The notes: generated from the letters alone by a model not told the origin. DNA of 64,000 nt from Rhizobium sp. Root1220 (GCF_001426265.1 NZ_LMDG01000023.1:459826-523825); one strand, 5' to 3'; counted from the first letter of the stretch, positions 27,267 through 36,539 are shown. Numbers and translations are program-made.

Positions 27267-27911
27267 ATGAACTCTTCCTCGTTCAGACGCCAGGCGCCCG
27301 GTCGCACCTACGATTTGTTGCCACCAGAGCCCGCGGCGCGCACGACGCGCCACGCGCGCGCTGTCGACATTGCAGATGCCGAGTTTTTCGTAATTGGTGC
27401 CGGTCGCACGCAATCCTTCGATGCCCGAAGTTTCAAGGACAACCGCAGGCGCTCTGTTATAGACCCGCCGGCATCGACCGGCATTGTGGCATCGCTTGCG
27501 CGCGCCGGAGAAGGCTGGCTGCAGCAGGCGTCGCCGAGGATCTTCTTATTGTTCGTGTTTGCGGTTTCGCTGCTTGCTTTCAGTGTTTCCGGTGGCTTCT
27601 CGAGCCTCTCGCCAGCCGAGACGGCTGCGTCCGGTTCGCCGCTGCATTTCACACATGTCACTTTGACGCCGCGGGATGCCAACGGCATGCGGGTGCTCCT
27701 GATCAACGGCATCGTCGACAACGACAGCCGGACGACGCAGGTGATACGTCCCATACGCGCCGACCTTTTCGTACGCGAGCAGCTGACCGCAAGTGTCATC
27801 ATCAACCCGCCGGTCGATGTCATCTATAGCGGGCAAAGCCGCGGTTTCTCGACCAGGGTCCAGTATGCCGGTGGAAAAATCCCGGAAGTCCGGCTCTCCT
27901 TCATGCCGTGA
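27267..27911 (+). CDS. DUF3426-like membrane protein without visible zinc ribbon
   Basis: A 214-residue protein. The N-terminal 90 residues are soluble and Arg/Ala-rich, a transmembrane helix lies at about 95-120 (IFLLFVFAVSLLAFSVSG), and a C-terminal domain follows. Segments such as RVLLINGIVDNDSRTTQVI and SVIINPPVDVIYSGQSRGFS resemble DUF3426. In many alphaproteobacteria the protein divergent from ftsE begins with an MJ0042-type CxxC zinc ribbon; none is seen here. I chose the ATG at 27267, which follows GGAAAGG by a good distance, over an ATG at 27213. It precedes hpt by 63 bases. Function unknown. Confidence 0.75.
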   Translation: MNSSSFRRQAPGRTYDLLPPEPAARTTRHARAVDIADAEFFVIGAGRTQSFDARSFKDNRRRSVIDPPASTGIVASLARAGEGWLQQASPRIFLLFVFAVSLLAFSVSGGFSSLSPAETAASGSPLHFTHVTLTPRDANGMRVLLINGIVDNDSRTTQVIRPIRADLFVREQLTASVIINPPVDVIYSGQSRGFSTRVQYAGGKIPEVRLSFMP

Positions 27912-27974
27912 GGGGTGCTTCCGCGTTCGCTTTGTGGTAACGGCTTGTGCTTCTTTTCATGGAGCAGCCTTCCA

Positions 27975-28517
27975 ATGCCCGTCGTGCGCGGAAAAAACAT
28001 CGAGCCACTTTTCACCGCCGAGCAGATTGCCGAGCGCAATCACGCCATCGCAAAGCAGATCGCGCAGGGCCCCACGAAGGATCTCCTGGTTATCGCGATC
28101 CTGAAGGGCTCCTTCATTTTCGCGGCCGACCTTATCCGCGCGCTGCATGACAGCGGCCTTGCGCCCGAGGTCGAGTTCATCACGCTGTCGAGCTATGGAA
28201 CGGGGACCGTTTCGCAAGGCGTGCGCATCGTCAAGGACATCGACAGTGACGTGAAGGACCGCGACGTTCTGCTGATCGACGATATTCTCGAATCCGGCCG
28301 TACGCTGCTGTTTGCCAAGGAACTGCTCTACGAACGCGGCGCCCGCCACGTCACTATCGCGGTGCTGCTCGACAAGAGCGTCAAGCGCAAGGAAAAGCTG
28401 GAAGCCGATTATGTCGGTTTCGAATGCCCGGACTATTTCGTCGTCGGTTACGGGATGGATGTGGCCTACGCTTTCCGCGAACTTCCGTTTGTAGGCGTCG
28501 TTACCGGCGACGCCTGA
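27975..28517 (+). CDS. hpt: Hypoxanthine phosphoribosyltransferase
   Basis: A 180-residue purine salvage enzyme that joins hypoxanthine (or guanine) to PRPP. The PRPP motif is RDVLLIDDILESGRTLLFA, an ILKGSFIFAADLIRAL loop precedes it, and a purine-contacting YFVVGYGMDVAY segment lies near the end. The start MPVVRGKNIEPLFTAEQIAE is used; an upstream extension to 27915 lacks similarity. The response-regulator gene follows after 117 bases. Confidence 0.94.
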   Translation: MPVVRGKNIEPLFTAEQIAERNHAIAKQIAQGPTKDLLVIAILKGSFIFAADLIRALHDSGLAPEVEFITLSSYGTGTVSQGVRIVKDIDSDVKDRDVLLIDDILESGRTLLFAKELLYERGARHVTIAVLLDKSVKRKEKLEADYVGFECPDYFVVGYGMDVAYAFRELPFVGVVTGDA

Positions 28518-28539
28518 GTGTGCGGGACAAGACGGGTTG

Positions 28540-28547
28540 TTAACCAT
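28540..28547 (+). promoter_or_regulatory. CtrA-like half-site TTAACCAT upstream of response regulator
   Basis: TTAACCAT lies 95 bases before the ATG of the response-regulator gene, in GGGTTGTTAACCATCCCGTC. The identical octamer occurs at 27174. Regulation by a CtrA-type factor is an inference from the motif and position. Confidence 0.35.
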
Positions 28548-28634
28548 CCCGTCCATCGCTTGCCGATGTTTACCGAACGCAAAGGAAAGTCGTGTGATTT
28601 CCGTGCGGGGGCATGAAACGGAGCGATGCACACC

Positions 28635-28994
28635 ATGGCAAAAATTCTGATTACGGAAGACGAAGATTCGCTGCGCTCTTTCGTAGCCCGCGCGTTGCGC
28701 CTTGACGGTCATGAGACCGAGGAAGCCGCCGATGGTGCGGAGGGGCTGGAGAAGCTGAGAGACGGCGCCTACGATCTGCTGCTCTCTGATATCCGCATGC
28801 CTGTCATGGACGGCATCGAACTGGCCCATCAGGCAAAAACCGCCTTTCCGGCGCTGAAGATCCTGTTGATGACCGGCTATGCCGAGCAGCGGGAGCGCGC
28901 CGACGATCTGGCGGAGAAGATCATCGATGTCGTTTCGAAGCCATTTGCCTTGCCGGATATCCGCAAGGCCGTTGCTCGCGCATTGGCTGCCTGA
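28635..28994 (+). CDS. Single-domain response regulator
   Basis: A 119-residue receiver-only protein. The phosphoacceptor is Asp52 in LLLSDIRMP, acidic pocket residues lie in ITEDED, Thr80 is in LLMTGYAEQ and Lys102 is in VSKPFA, so all switch residues are present. There is no output domain. Receiver-only proteins in this lineage include CpdR and DivK, which steer the cell cycle. The PMDGIELA-type segment is reminiscent of CpdR, but the loop after Thr80 differs, so I do not name it. The ATG at 28635 is preferred to one at 28626. The upstream TTAACCAT motif and FtsEX nearby fit a cell-cycle role. Confidence 0.88.
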   Translation: MAKILITEDEDSLRSFVARALRLDGHETEEAADGAEGLEKLRDGAYDLLLSDIRMPVMDGIELAHQAKTAFPALKILLMTGYAEQRERADDLAEKIIDVVSKPFALPDIRKAVARALAA

Positions 28995-29025
28995 CACGGC
29001 TGCGGCGGCAATCCAATCAGGACGT

Positions 29026-29475
29026 TCACGGCTGGTCCGGGATGAATTTTCCCTCGTAGCGCACGCGGAAATTCCGGCGCTGGAAATCCTGCTGGAAGCA
29101 AACGAAAATCAGTTCGATATCGGCGAGGCTGTCGCGCTTGTGGAGTAGGCTGAGCGTTACCACGATGACACCAGCATAGCCGCGTGTGAGCTTGAATGCA
29201 GCATTGCGGATGGCGTTCGCCTCCGCATCCTGCCGGTCGTCCCGCCGCTCGTAGACGACCCAGAAGCGACAGATATCCCAGGTTGAACGGAGGACTTCGG
29301 TAATTTCCGTCTGGAATTGCTCAGCATGCATGCCGGGCGCCCAGGAAAGCGTCCGCTCGCCTTCGTCCGCCACGATGTTTAGGTAGCCGTCATAATCGCT
29401 GGTTCCGACGAGCGCATCCTCGATCATCTGGAACGCCGTGTTTTCGCCGATTACCGTCTTGAAGAGAATTGCCAT
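29026..29475 (-). CDS. Conserved hypothetical protein, 149 aa
   Basis: A protein starting MAILFKTVIGENTAFQMIED. No signal peptide or membrane helix is evident. It contains YDGYLNIVADEGERTLSWAP, WDICRFWVVYERRDDRQDAE and ends FRVRYEGKFIPDQP. The pattern looks like a compact alpha/beta protein, but I recognise no family and no catalytic motif. The longer open frame to 29610 adds a low-similarity tail. It converges on the response-regulator gene, leaving 31 bases. Confidence 0.6.
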   Translation of the reverse strand: MAILFKTVIGENTAFQMIEDALVGTSDYDGYLNIVADEGERTLSWAPGMHAEQFQTEITEVLRSTWDICRFWVVYERRDDRQDAEANAIRNAAFKLTRGYAGVIVVTLSLLHKRDSLADIELIFVCFQQDFQRRNFRVRYEGKFIPDQP

Positions 29476-29622
29476 CGAATCGCTGTCGTTATTCGCCTGT
29501 AGTTTGACACTACGAAGCTTTTGCCAAGCAGGAATAGTCCTGGGCAAGGAAATTCGATCGACCTTGGTGGTCGCGCACCAGGTACGACGCGTCGGATATT
29601 CGGGTGACAACCGACCAGGACG

Positions 29623-29943
29623 CTATTTGTAGTGCGGGCACGCCATGTCCTGGCTGGCACCGCTATTTCCGCCAAGGGGTTGCAGCGAGCCAGGCACCGG
29701 CCGAAGCGGGCAGCCGGCCGGCCGAGTCCTTGATGAACCGCGGTGGGGTGAAATACTGCCGGTTGTTTCGGTGCTGTACAGGTGGCTTTGGCGGCGATAA
29801 TTCGGGCTGTAGTTCTCGGCAGCCATCGACTTGCCCCCGCTATCGATCGTGGCAAAACCGCCAAGATCTATCGCATTCGCAGTGTTCACGCTCATGCCGA
29901 TGCCAATAGCGATCGCTAAGATCGGCTTCCATTCGGCTTTCAT
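29623..29943 (-). CDS. Small exported protein, 106 aa, hypothetical
   Basis: Starts MKAEWKPILAIAIGIGMSVN with a clear signal peptide and a likely cleavage after TANA. A short mature region rich in Gly, Ser and Pro follows, with two cysteines near the end (AGCPLRP and DMACPHYK). AAGGG stands 8 bases before the ATG, which supports a real start. No domain is recognised. It lies alone between two genes on the same strand. A periplasmic or secreted small protein is the most that can be said, and it may be lineage-specific. Confidence 0.5.
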   Translation of the reverse strand: MKAEWKPILAIAIGIGMSVNTANAIDLGGFATIDSGGKSMAAENYSPNYRRQSHLYSTETTGSISPHRGSSRTRPAGCPLRPVPGSLQPLGGNSGASQDMACPHYK

Positions 29944-30048
29944 CGGAATACCCTTGACTCAACGTGTTGCGCCAAAGGCAAAATAGAACGAACTGGCGTT
30001 CGGGAAAGCCGTTCTCACGCTATCGTGACCCATATTGGGACGGATTGC

Positions 30049-32790
30049 TTACTGAATGTCCAGCAACCGTTCTAAATACCGTCGCTCGATCTCCTGCGAA
30101 GGGTTGTTGCCAAGCTTCTCACGGATGGCGTCCAGAATTTCTCTGGCGCGCTGCACATCGATTTCGTCCGGTACCTTCACCTGATCCCCAAAATCCGGTC
30201 CGTCTGCCCGGCGGGGCCGGCCGAGCGGGTCACGGCCATTCTGGTTGCCCTGTCCGACCTGCCCTTGCGGCCCTTGTCCCTGTTGTCCCTGCATTGCCTG
30301 CATCATCTGGCTCATCATATCGCGAGCGCCCTGGCGGAGCGCTTCCAGCGCACGGCCTTGGCCCTGAACGGCCGGTTCACCGCGACCCTGGCCGAGCTCT
30401 CGGCCGGCGCCTTCCATCTCACGTTGCGCTTGACCAAATCCCTGGCCGGGCTTCATTCCCATGTCGCCGAGGCCCTTTTGCAATTCACCCAGCTGCTTGC
30501 CGAGCTCGTCCTGCCTGAAGCGCAGTTGTTTCAAGGCCTCACGCAACTGTTCAGCCGTCATCTGATCGGAGGGCGACTGTCCCTGTTGATCCTGCTGCCC
30601 TTGCTGACCCTGCTGCTGGTCCTGGGGCATGCCGTCATTGTCCATTGGCATATCGTCCAGCAGCGGGTCGTTCATGCCCATGTTGGGGTCGCCGCGTTGC
30701 ATGCGGTCCCGCAATTGCTGATCCAGTTTGAAGGTTTCTTCCATAAGCTTCTGCTGGTCGCGCAGAATCTGGCCAAGCTTGTCCATCTGCTGGCGCATCT
30801 GGCTGTTGTCCTGACCCTGTTGGCCCTGCTGGGGACGGCCCGCCTGCAGGTTGTTCATCATGCGCTGCAACTCTGACAGCATTTGCTGTGCCGCGTCTCG
30901 ATTGCCCGAGCGCGCCAGATTCTCGATCTGGTCCATCATCCGCTCCAGATCCTGTTGCCGGATCATGTTCTGGGCGTTCTGGTTCGGCTGCATCGGCGCA
31001 TTCTGCATGCGTTGCGCGAGTTCCTTCATATAGTCCTGCATCGCCTTGCGCAGTTCGTCCATGAGTTTCTTGACCTCGGCATCCGGCGCATTGCGTTGAA
31101 GGGCGTCGGCAAGATTCTGCTGGGCATTGCGCAGGTTGCGCTCGGCCTGCGACAGGTCACCGTCTTCCATGCCGACGGCGATATCCCAGAGATAGTCCGC
31201 GGTATCCTTCAGCGCTTCGTCGCCCTTTGCCAGCTTCATTCGCGCCAGGGCCGATTCCAGCAGCAGGTAATTGGTCAGGTTGGGGATCGTCTCTTCCGGG
31301 CGGATCGTCAGCGCTTCGTTCAGCGCGACGGCCTCCGGCATTTTGCCGGTATCGAGAGCGAAGACCTGACGCTCCTCGGCAACGGCCGCGGCAAGGGGCT
31401 CGTTGAACGGCCGGCTGGGCAGCGTCATTTCGTGCGGCGGACTGCGGCCGGTCTGGCCAGCGGCATCCTTGGCGACCAAGGTGATGCGCACGCGCTTGCC
31501 GGCGAGCGGATGCTCGGTGAGGTTCTTGCTGGTCAGCCCTTTCGCATCGCGTGCATTGCGACGGGGAATATCGAGACGATAGTCCGGCAACGGATAGAGC
31601 GGGGTCGCCGTCGGATCGGATTCGACAGGGACGATCTCGGCATGCGCCTCCTGGACGCCGTAGTCGTCCTTGATGGTAAAGCCGATTTCGAGAGCGCCGT
31701 TGACGGTCGGTTTGGGAATGCCGTTGAATGCTATCTCCGGCGCCTTGTCCGGAATGACGTTGAAAGTCCACGTGCGCCCGTTGACCTCAAGCGTGCCATT
31801 CTCCTCGAGTTTCATCAGGTGCGTGCTCGCCACCAAGGCAGGGTTTGCAACTGCCGCACCATCAGGCTGTCCCGCTTGAGCGTCAGTCTGTTTGGGGTCG
31901 TCCTGGGCAGCAATCTCCTGTGCCTGCCCGTCCTCACGCTTGAAGAGTACTTTTTCTGCGGCCTTGCCGCCGCTGACCCGTACCGTGAGATTCGAAAGCT
32001 GCGGAATCCTGATGGCGGTCTGTTCGGTGCCGGTCGCGGTCAGGTAAACTGGGGCGCGCCCGGTATAGGCAGGCGGAGTGACCCAGGCATCGATGCGAAC
32101 CGTCGGGTCACTTGCCTGTGGCTCGGGTCGCGGTTGCAGCGCATCGGCAATCGATCCGCCGTTCGTCGACAGCGAATAGGCAAAAGCGGTCGCCACCAGC
32201 AGAGCTGGAATGGTGCGCAATGCCAGGCGGTCATGGTTGGCGATTTCGGGACGCGGGAACCCGGCGTCGAGCGCGGCGATCTTTTCCGCCATCCGCGTCT
32301 GGTGTTCCCTCCAGAGGGCGCGTGCGAACGGCGTATCGAAGGCGGGTTCGTCCTCCTGCACGGCGACCGGTTGGTGCGGCAGGCCGTTGCGCTGTTCGAG
32401 CAGCCGATCGGCGGCGGCGACATCCGGCCAGCGCACTTTGCGGAACGGCAGCAGCGCGGCAACAATACCGGCGCCGAAGGCAGCGAGCAGGGCAATACGC
32501 GCCCAATCGGGCGTGTGGCGGAAGATGCCGAACCAGGAAATCGAGAGATAGAGTGCGACCAGCGAAAGAACCGGCAGCAACAGAGGAAGGGCCTGTTCCG
32601 ACAGCAGCACGATCCGCGCCAGAAAACGCTTCGCCGCAACCAGTCGCGCCAAGGACGGCCTCAGGGCAAATGCACCTTTTTTCTCCGTGCTGGAGCTCTT
32701 CTTCAATCCGGTCTCCGCGATCTGGCGTTCATGGGGCAGAGGGCGCTTCCGGCGATTGCTGGGCAATTCGCTCTTCGCAAAGGATAACAT
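30049..32790 (-). CDS. TIGR02302 family membrane protein
   Basis: A 913-residue protein matching the alphaproteobacterial TIGR02302 (DUF4175) family. Two N-terminal transmembrane helices are visible in the first 110 residues (VLLSEQALPLLLPVLSLVAL and WARIALLAAFGAGIVAALLP). A third lies near residue 190. The central part is soluble. From about residue 620 to 850 there is a Gln/Met/Gly-rich region with many QQGQQ, MQNAP and MQAMQGQQ tracts, likely coiled coil and disordered. The C-terminus IERRYLERLLDIQ is conserved. I start at the ATG at 32790; a TTG at 32814 is possible. The function is unknown. It ends the argH-lptM-lysA block. Confidence 0.88.
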   Translation of the reverse strand: MLSFAKSELPSNRRKRPLPHERQIAETGLKKSSSTEKKGAFALRPSLARLVAAKRFLARIVLLSEQALPLLLPVLSLVALYLSISWFGIFRHTPDWARIALLAAFGAGIVAALLPFRKVRWPDVAAADRLLEQRNGLPHQPVAVQEDEPAFDTPFARALWREHQTRMAEKIAALDAGFPRPEIANHDRLALRTIPALLVATAFAYSLSTNGGSIADALQPRPEPQASDPTVRIDAWVTPPAYTGRAPVYLTATGTEQTAIRIPQLSNLTVRVSGGKAAEKVLFKREDGQAQEIAAQDDPKQTDAQAGQPDGAAVANPALVASTHLMKLEENGTLEVNGRTWTFNVIPDKAPEIAFNGIPKPTVNGALEIGFTIKDDYGVQEAHAEIVPVESDPTATPLYPLPDYRLDIPRRNARDAKGLTSKNLTEHPLAGKRVRITLVAKDAAGQTGRSPPHEMTLPSRPFNEPLAAAVAEERQVFALDTGKMPEAVALNEALTIRPEETIPNLTNYLLLESALARMKLAKGDEALKDTADYLWDIAVGMEDGDLSQAERNLRNAQQNLADALQRNAPDAEVKKLMDELRKAMQDYMKELAQRMQNAPMQPNQNAQNMIRQQDLERMMDQIENLARSGNRDAAQQMLSELQRMMNNLQAGRPQQGQQGQDNSQMRQQMDKLGQILRDQQKLMEETFKLDQQLRDRMQRGDPNMGMNDPLLDDMPMDNDGMPQDQQQGQQGQQDQQGQSPSDQMTAEQLREALKQLRFRQDELGKQLGELQKGLGDMGMKPGQGFGQAQREMEGAGRELGQGRGEPAVQGQGRALEALRQGARDMMSQMMQAMQGQQGQGPQGQVGQGNQNGRDPLGRPRRADGPDFGDQVKVPDEIDVQRAREILDAIREKLGNNPSQEIERRYLERLLDIQ

Positions 32791-32880
32791 TCTTTGTGGC
32801 GAAGGCGAGGGCAAGCGCCGGGCAATGCCGGTTTTTCACGCCGGGTCGCCAAAAAGTGATGGCCCAGGCAGCGAGGCCCC

Positions 32881-34149
32881 TCAGGCCAGCCAAGCCGGTA
32901 CGGAGTCGAGGGCGATCAGTTCCTCATAGGTGCCGCGCGGCCGAATCACGTGGAATTCACTGCCCTTGACCAGCACTTCCGGGACCAGCAGACGGCTGTT
33001 GTAGGTGCCCGCCTGCACAGCACCATAGGCGCCCGCAGAGCTGACCGCGAACAGGTCGCCCGGCTTCGGCATTGCCATTTCGCGGTCGAGCGCAAGGTAG
33101 TCGCCGGTCTCGCAGACCGGGCCGACGATATCGGCCTTGATACGCGGGGCGTTGGCAGCGGAGATCACCACGGGGCGGATCTCGTGATAGGCCTCGTAGA
33201 GCGTCGGGCGAATGAGGTCATTCATGGCGGCGTCAACAATGACGAACGTCTTCTCGCCGCCGTCCTTCACATAGAGAACTTCCGTCACCAGGATGCCGGC
33301 GTTGCCGACGATCAGGCGACCGGGCTCCATGACGATCCTGCAGTCCAGGCCGCGCAGATTGTTCTTGACGATCACCGCATAGGCTTCGGGGGATGGTGGC
33401 GGGTTGTTGTCAGCCCGGTATGGAATGCCGAGACCCCCGCCGACATCGACGTGGTGGATATCGTGGCCGTCGGCGCGCAGCGTGTCGACAAGGTCGCGCA
33501 GCATCCGGAAGGCGTCGTCGAATGGCTGCAAATCGGTGATCTGGCTACCGATGTGCATGTCGATGCCGGTCACTTCGATGCCGGGAAGGCCAGCCGCGCG
33601 GGCATAGACGGCGCGGGCGCGTTCGGCGGAAATGCCAAACTTGTTTTCTTTCTTGCCGGTCGAGATCTTTGCATGGGTCCTGGCGTCCACGTCCGGATTG
33701 ATGCGGAACGAGACCGGAGCCTTCTTGCCCGCCGCGATGGCGCGCTGGTTGAGGATTTCGAGTTCCGGCTCGGATTCGACGTTGAAGCAGTAGATGCCTG
33801 CCTCCAGCGCAAAGTCCATTTCGCGCGGCGTCTTTCCGACACCGGAGAACATGATGCGGCTCGCCGGGATGCCGGCGGCAAGCGCGCGGCGCAGTTCGCC
33901 TTCGGAGACCACGTCGATGCCGGCGCCGAGATTGCCCAGCGTCTTCAGAACCGCCTGGTTCGAGTTCGCCTTCATGGCATAGCAGACCATAGAATCGATG
34001 TCGCCGAAGGCTTCGGCGAAGACGCGGTAGTGGCGCTCGAGCGTTGCCGTCGAATAGCAATAGAAGGGTGTGCCGACGCCCTTGGCAATGTCCGGAACGG
34101 GAACGTTCTCGACGTAGAGGATGCCGTCGCGGTACTCGAAATGGTTCAC
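32881..34149 (-). CDS. lysA: Diaminopimelate decarboxylase
   Basis: A 422-residue PLP enzyme that makes lysine from meso-diaminopimelate. Visible motifs are VCYAMKANSNQAVLKTLG with the PLP lysine, HIGSQITDLQPF, a glycine loop DVGGGLGIPY, EPGRLIVGNAGILVTEV and GPVCETGDYLALDREM with the catalytic Cys from the partner subunit. It starts at a GTG (34149) giving MNHFEYRDGILY, which aligns with rhizobial LysA. It follows lptM by 12 bases and is probably in one unit with argH and lptM. Confidence 0.95.
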   Translation of the reverse strand: MNHFEYRDGILYVENVPVPDIAKGVGTPFYCYSTATLERHYRVFAEAFGDIDSMVCYAMKANSNQAVLKTLGNLGAGIDVVSEGELRRALAAGIPASRIMFSGVGKTPREMDFALEAGIYCFNVESEPELEILNQRAIAAGKKAPVSFRINPDVDARTHAKISTGKKENKFGISAERARAVYARAAGLPGIEVTGIDMHIGSQITDLQPFDDAFRMLRDLVDTLRADGHDIHHVDVGGGLGIPYRADNNPPPSPEAYAVIVKNNLRGLDCRIVMEPGRLIVGNAGILVTEVLYVKDGGEKTFVIVDAAMNDLIRPTLYEAYHEIRPVVISAANAPRIKADIVGPVCETGDYLALDREMAMPKPGDLFAVSSAGAYGAVQAGTYNSRLLVPEVLVKGSEFHVIRPRGTYEELIALDSVPAWLA

Positions 34150-34161
34150 TGGAGTGGCCTG

Positions 34162-34356
34162 TTAAAGAAGGGGATCGAGGAAGAAGGGCCTGTCCACGCT
34201 GCCGGGCTGCTGCGTCGGTTTGGACGAGTCGCCGCCCCTGGTTGCCTGCACGCTCGGTGGATCGAGATCGCCCTTGCGTCCGCATCCGGCGACGGCGAGG
34301 CCGATCACGGCGAAAACAACCGTCAGGCGGATGATCTGCGGCAAGCTGGTCTGCAT
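34162..34356 (-). CDS. lptM: LPS translocon maturation chaperone LptM-like lipoprotein
   Basis: A 64-residue lipoprotein. The signal peptide VVFAVIGLAVAGC ends in a lipobox with the lipidated Cys at about residue 25, followed by GRKGDLDPP and a Pro/Ser-rich tail. LptM (YifL) assists LptD disulfide formation in the outer membrane of enterics; the GCGRKGDL start of the mature protein is the family mark. It lies between argH and lysA, which is the usual place. Function is assigned by family and context. Confidence 0.8.
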   Translation of the reverse strand: MQTSLPQIIRLTVVFAVIGLAVAGCGRKGDLDPPSVQATRGGDSSKPTQQPGSVDRPFFLDPLL

Positions 34357-34433
34357 GGGATTCCTCTTGGAGCGGCACCGATGGACACCTTCATAGCGAA
34401 GTTTATCCACCTTGTGCACCCCGATTGTTCGGG

Positions 34434-35834
34434 TCAGTTTCGGGCGCGCCAGTAGGCGATCTGCTTGCGCACTTCCGAGGGTGCCGTGCCGCCGAAACTC
34501 TTGCGGCTGGCGACCGATGCCTCGACGGTCAGCACGTCGTAGACCTTGTCCGTAATCGCGGAATTGATCGCCTGCAGATCGGCAAGCGGCAGCTCGGCCA
34601 GGTCGCATCCCTTGCTTTCTGCAAGCGCCACGGCGCGCCCGGTGACATGGTGGGCGTCGCGGAAAGGGAGGCCTGCTTCGCGCACCAGCCAGTCGGCGAG
34701 ATCGGTGGCGGTGGAATAGCCGGTGCCGGCTGCGGCCTTCATGTGGGCGGTATTGATCGTCAGGTCGCGAACCATGCCGGTCATCGCAGCGATTGCCAGT
34801 TCCAGGCTCTCGGCGGCGTCGAAGACCTGTTCCTTGTCTTCCTGCATGTCCTTGGAATAGGCGAGCGGCAGCCCCTTCATGATCGTCAGCAGCGCGATGA
34901 GCGAGCCGTTGATACGGCCGGTCTTGGCGCGCACCAGCTCGGCGGCATCCGGGTTCTTCTTCTGCGGCATGATCGAGGAGCCGGTGGAGAACGCATCCGA
35001 CAGGCGCACGAAGCCGAACTGCGGCGTCGACCAGATGACGATCTCTTCGGCGAGACGCGACAGGTGCATGGCGCAGATGGCGGCCAGCGCCAGGAACTCG
35101 ATGGCGAAGTCACGGTCTGAAACAGTGTCGATCGAATTGCGGGTCGGTTCGCGGAAGCCGAGTGCCTTCGCCGTCATGTGGCGGTCGATCGGATAGCCGG
35201 TGCCGGCGAGGGCGGCAGCACCGATCGGGCTCTCGTCCAGATGCTCGATGGCGTGGCGAACGCGCGAGCGGTCGCGGCCGAACATTTCGACATAGGCCAT
35301 GCAGTGGTGTCCGAAGGTGACGGGCTGGGCGGTCTGCAGATGGGTGAAGCCGGGCATGACGGTGTCGGCATGCTCTTCGGCGCGGTCGAGGAAGGCTGCG
35401 ATCAGGCTGGTCAGCAGCTGCTCGGTCTTCTCAAGCTCTTCCTTGACCCAGAGGCGGAAATCGAGCGCCACCTGGTCGTTGCGCGAGCGGGCGGTGTGCA
35501 GGCGGCCGGCGGCCGTGCCGATCAGTGTCGCCAGGCGCGCTTCGACATTCATGTGGATGTCTTCGAGCTTGCGGGAGAATTCGAAATTGCCGCTCTCGAT
35601 CTCTGACAAGATCGTGTTTAGCCCTTGAACGATCTTGTCTTTATCCTCGGCCGAAATGATGCCCTGGTGGGCAAGCATGGTGGCGTGGGCGATCGATCCC
35701 CGGATGTCCTGGGCAAACAGCTTCTTGTCGAAACCGATCGAGGCATTTATCTCCTCCATGATCGCATCGGGACCGGACGCGAAACGTCCGCCCCACATCT
35801 GGTTGGAGGATTTGGTGTCCGTGCTGTCGGCCAT
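34434..35834 (-). CDS. argH: Argininosuccinate lyase
   Basis: A 466-residue enzyme that cleaves argininosuccinate to arginine and fumarate. The fumarase-superfamily signature is [16 protein letters not shown]. Also visible are [36 protein letters not shown] and an N-terminal [18 protein letters not shown]. The start [12 protein letters not shown] at 35834 is used; the frame is open further upstream antisense to tlpA. It diverges from tlpA with only 42 bases between the starts, so the promoters must overlap. Length is typical. Confidence 0.96.
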   Translation of the reverse strand: MADSTDTKSSNQMWGGRFASGPDAIMEEINASIGFDKKLFAQDIRGSIAHATMLAHQGIISAEDKDKIVQGLNTILSEIESGNFEFSRKLEDIHMNVEARLATLIGTAAGRLHTARSRNDQVALDFRLWVKEELEKTEQLLTSLIAAFLDRAEEHADTVMPGFTHLQTAQPVTFGHHCMAYVEMFGRDRSRVRHAIEHLDESPIGAAALAGTGYPIDRHMTAKALGFREPTRNSIDTVSDRDFAIEFLALAAICAMHLSRLAEEIVIWSTPQFGFVRLSDAFSTGSSIMPQKKNPDAAELVRAKTGRINGSLIALLTIMKGLPLAYSKDMQEDKEQVFDAAESLELAIAAMTGMVRDLTINTAHMKAAAGTGYSTATDLADWLVREAGLPFRDAHHVTGRAVALAESKGCDLAELPLADLQAINSAITDKVYDVLTVEASVASRKSFGGTAPSEVRKQIAYWRARN

Positions 35835-35876
35835 GAAAGATGCCTGCCTTGAAGAACGCGTGTCCTGGAGAATGAA

Positions 35877-36539
35877 ATGACAACAAGAACGCCCTTGCGC
35901 CTGCCATCCCTGAAACTGGTTGGGATCGCGGTCGTCGCAGGCATCATTGCCGGTGCGGCAGCGGTTTACATCAGTGAAGCCGGGTATGGCAATGGCGGCG
36001 CTCAAACGGCATCCGCCGAGTGCGCGGCAACCAGGGACACGGCGGCCAGGATTACGCCGTTGCTGACAGGGCAGGTGGCGGCGATGGTTGCTGCCGACCA
36101 GCCGCGTCGGCTGACGGCTGTCTCCTTCAAGGGTGCCGACGGCAAACCGATGACGCTCGACAAATTTGCCGGCAAGACCGTGCTGTTCAATCTCTGGGCA
36201 ACGTGGTGCGTGCCCTGCCGCGAGGAGATGCCGGCGTTGAATGCGCTCGAACGCGAGATGGGCAGCGACAAGTTCCAGGTCGTGGCGGTCAATATCGACA
36301 CCGGCGACGACGAAAAGCCGAAGGCGTTCCTTGCCGAAACCGGGGTCGATGCGCTGCAGCTCTATCGCGACAACACCATCGACGTCTTCAACGACCTGAA
36401 GAAGGAAGGGCTGGCATTCGGGTTGCCGGTCACGCTTCTGATCGACGGCAAGGGCTGCCTGATTTCGGCGATGAACGGGCCTGCTGCTTGGGATAGCGAC
36501 GAGGCGAAGGCGCTGATCAAGGGCGCGATCGGCGTGTGA
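35877..36539 (+). CDS. tlpA: TlpA-type thiol:disulfide oxidoreductase
   Basis: A 220-residue membrane-anchored thioredoxin-like protein. One N-terminal helix at about residues 13-33 ([19 protein letters not shown]) exports the domain to the periplasm. The active site is WCVPC with Cys111 and Cys114, followed by REEMP. The cis-proline segment is [16 protein letters not shown]. An extra pair of cysteines occurs at ECAATRD and KGCLIS. TlpA supplies reductant for cytochrome oxidase assembly in rhizobia. It shares its control region with divergent argH. Confidence 0.92.
   Translation: MTTRTPLRLPSLKLVGIAVVAGIIAGAAAVYISEAGYGNGGAQTASAECAATRDTAARITPLLTGQVAAMVAADQPRRLTAVSFKGADGKPMTLDKFAGKTVLFNLWATWCVPCREEMPALNALEREMGSDKFQVVAVNIDTGDDEKPKAFLAETGVDALQLYRDNTIDVFNDLKKEGLAFGLPVTLLIDGKGCLISAMNGPAAWDSDEAKALIKGAIGV

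Noticed and set aside
30250-30900. Repeated CTGTTGGCC-like tracts resembling a repeat array
   Set aside because: They encode the Gln/Gly-rich part of the TIGR02302 protein in frame; spacing is irregular and they are not CRISPR repeats.
30883-32787. A 634-codon plus-strand frame opposite the TIGR02302 gene
   Set aside because: It is rich in Arg, Gly and Ala like other antisense shadows of GC-rich genes and contains no recognisable domain.
32950-34455. A 501-codon plus-strand frame opposite lysA and lptM
   Set aside because: The minus-strand genes have clear motifs; the plus frame has none and no ribosome site.
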